Shown here one piece after another: positions 61,960 through 64,000 of a DNA stretch of 64,000 nt. How positions within the stretch are numbered: position 1 is the first letter of the stretch; each line of letters starts with the position of its first letter. Made by a program: the position numbers and the translations under genes. The notes below the pieces were generated by a model. The model did not search any database. It was not told the DNA's origin and saw nothing but the letters and a program-made list of their open reading frames with translations. Source of the DNA: Vanessa cardui (Eukaryota; Arthropoda; Insecta; Lepidoptera; Nymphalidae); contig NC_061135.1 of the NCBI RefSeq assembly GCF_905220365.1, forward strand, positions 7,903,501 through 7,967,500, written 5' to 3'.

Positions 61960-64000
61960 ATAATTAATCTTTCCATATTTTTATATCTTAGTTATTTTTC
62001 TTTTTTATTGTATCTTCTCCGAAGTGTTGCATCTGTCATTTTTGGATGCATACAGTTATTTTAGTTCCAGGCCGCATAGATATTTCAATTTGAAGTGTTG
62101 TTTTTTGTCTTTTCGGGATTCTGCATTACATTACCGATTTATTCTTACTATGGATAACCTTTAAGAATGTGCTTAAGAGGCGGATGTCCATATTTAACCT
62201 GATTTGGATCAGAGTGATAATATAAGCAAGAAAGAATATTTAATATATTTTTAAAAAAAATCTTTGTAAATATAAGAACAAAAATATTCACATTATTTTA
62301 TAACAACTTACTCGATCGGAAACACACTTAGTATAAAATACTTGATCAAATAGTTCAAATAGTTGGCAACGAAAGTTAAGATTAACCCATATACTTGAAA
62401 TTCACCATTGAGACTCCTTTGTTGAAAACATTCGAAGTTATTTTTTGTTTGTATTTTATTCGTTACGGCGTGGCGCCGCCAAGATAAACGGGCGTGAATC
62501 CACGCTGCGAACTTTTGCTTATCTAGTGAATTACGATAACATAAATAAAACATAACACACATGGCTAAGCTTGTTTATTTTTTTGTTTTTTCATTATTTA
62601 AACTATCTATAATTAAGCTTTGGTAAGATAGTGTCTTGGATTGATTTGTAAATATCTAATGCTCTACATTTAAAATATGTGTCAATGAAAACAGACTTAT
62701 TGAAAGTGTCAAATGTCTTTCATGTAGTGTCCACCTTACAACATGGAAAGTGCTGTACTAATCTTGTGAATAAATCCCAGATTTGATCAACAATAATATC
62801 GGATTAAAAGAAAAACAATCTTATGAGCAGCTTTGCGTCTAATATTTAATATTGTAATCCCTCCCTGCCTTAGACGAAGACCTGATATTGACTCTTTGAT
62901 TTGAATCAATGCGAGTAAAGTGTTATCTGACGATGTTTATACACAATATTATGCAAATACAAAGAACAATGGAGAAATAAATGTGTCACGTCAACCATTT
63001 CTGATTCTTCTTTGATTAAGATTCAAGTGTTCTATTTTCCCTGTTGTGGCTGGGGGGGGGTCTATTGATACCCAACAATAGATCAATGGAAATCCCAACA
63101 AATGTCATAATAAGAAATATATTGCCGTGATAACTTGGCTCTGTGTTTCTCATTTATGTTTGTAATTCATCACATGTTCTGCGATGAAAGATAATTTTAT
63201 ACTAAAGACTACACGTCGAAAGAAAACGACGTGAATATCCGCCAATCTACAATTGAGCGACGCGGAGGATTAAGCTTACTAATAGAACGACACCTTTTCC
63301 CCACAGCTTGACATTGTTAGACTATATTTTTCTGAAAATATAAAATAAAAGTATGTCATTTGCTACGTAATGATGATGTCATCCTAAACGATTTCGGTTA
63401 CAGCGGCCATTGTAAAACGTTTATACATATCTCAAAGAGAGTTTGTGCATTAACACAGGTTCACTCTCTATTCGCTCTGATAATCCGATGGAATTGTTAA
63501 TCGAATACAAATGGAAATAACAGACCAATGGCTATATGTTCTTTTTTTGTGGCATATTAGTCACTTCCAACTTCCAGACTTCAGGCCTTTACTGAGAGGT
63601 ATTCGACAGAAAAAACAAAAGCATGAAAAGCATCTTGTTACATTAATGAGACTGTATTAAAAATCTAATTGGACTTTAATCATATTCTGAAATATTCCGA
63701 AACATAGATGTTGATCCTTTTTTTATACAGATTCACTAACGATATTTTAAACAACGATGGTATACCCAGTAAAAATTCTAACAGTATTTTGAGAGGCCTT
63801 TAATTTTAATCAATGATGTAACCCAAAAATATACCTTAAATTGAAATGAGTAAAAATTTATACACGTTAACCAAAAACAATTAAATTTAAATAAAAATAT
63901 CAAATACATTCGTGGTCAGGGTTTTTTAAAAGGTGATGGTTAAGTATAATTTTCATGGACATAAAATAACTGTACGACATATTAAAAACAATTATTTACG
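61960..64000. other. Non-coding, no gene supported
   Basis: An 84-codon - strand frame at 62308-62562 (contains HARLSWRRHAVTNKIQ) has no recognised family and is probably repeat-derived. A (G)9 run is at 63051-63060. Nothing else seen. Confidence 0.45.

Overview
The window is AT-rich, intron-rich, repeat-dense invertebrate nuclear DNA. Three things point to a lepidopteran, and more specifically a butterfly or a close relative: a nine-exon insect odorant receptor gene, Lepidoptera-type tRNA-derived SINEs, and small Helitrons of the families common in butterfly genomes. The genus is not identifiable by eye. No prokaryotic features are present.

Only one host gene can be modelled with confidence: an odorant receptor (OR) on the + strand at 21150-33990. 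Its nine exons join in phase throughout to give a 400-residue seven-transmembrane protein. Its introns hold a MITE, a SINE, a Helitron fragment and a longer dispersed repeat. Most remaining unique sequence (1-21 kb, 40-45 kb, 48-53 kb, 57-64 kb) shows no convincing exon.

Mobile DNA dominates. (1) At 35793-40313 (- strand) lies a full-length but decayed R2-superfamily non-LTR retrotransposon of R4/Dong type. It has two Myb-like repeats, a reverse transcriptase, a CCHC finger and a PD-D restriction-like endonuclease. (TAA)n lies at both ends, and the first bases look like an HDV-type self-cleaving ribozyme. (2) At 53617-56836 (+) is a 3.2-kb Ty1/copia element with identical 166-bp LTRs and a 5-bp target duplication. 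Its reverse transcriptase is deleted, and gag-pol carries a stop and a frameshift. (3) At 45033-47390 (-) is a Helitron relic that still carries the N-terminal part of the Rep-helicase; a 49-bp perfect hairpin lies inside it. (4) Short Helitrons lie at 12323, 16676, 47692 and 50918. (5) SINEs and LINE tails are scattered throughout, including a SINE nested in a LINE reverse-transcriptase relic at 57990-58645 with a clean 7-bp target duplication.

The most notable observations are the ribozyme-like 5' end placed exactly at the Dong/(TAA)n junction, the copia copy with identical LTRs but no reverse transcriptase, and three long perfect palindromes of unexplained origin. I did not find a clear new multi-gene system.
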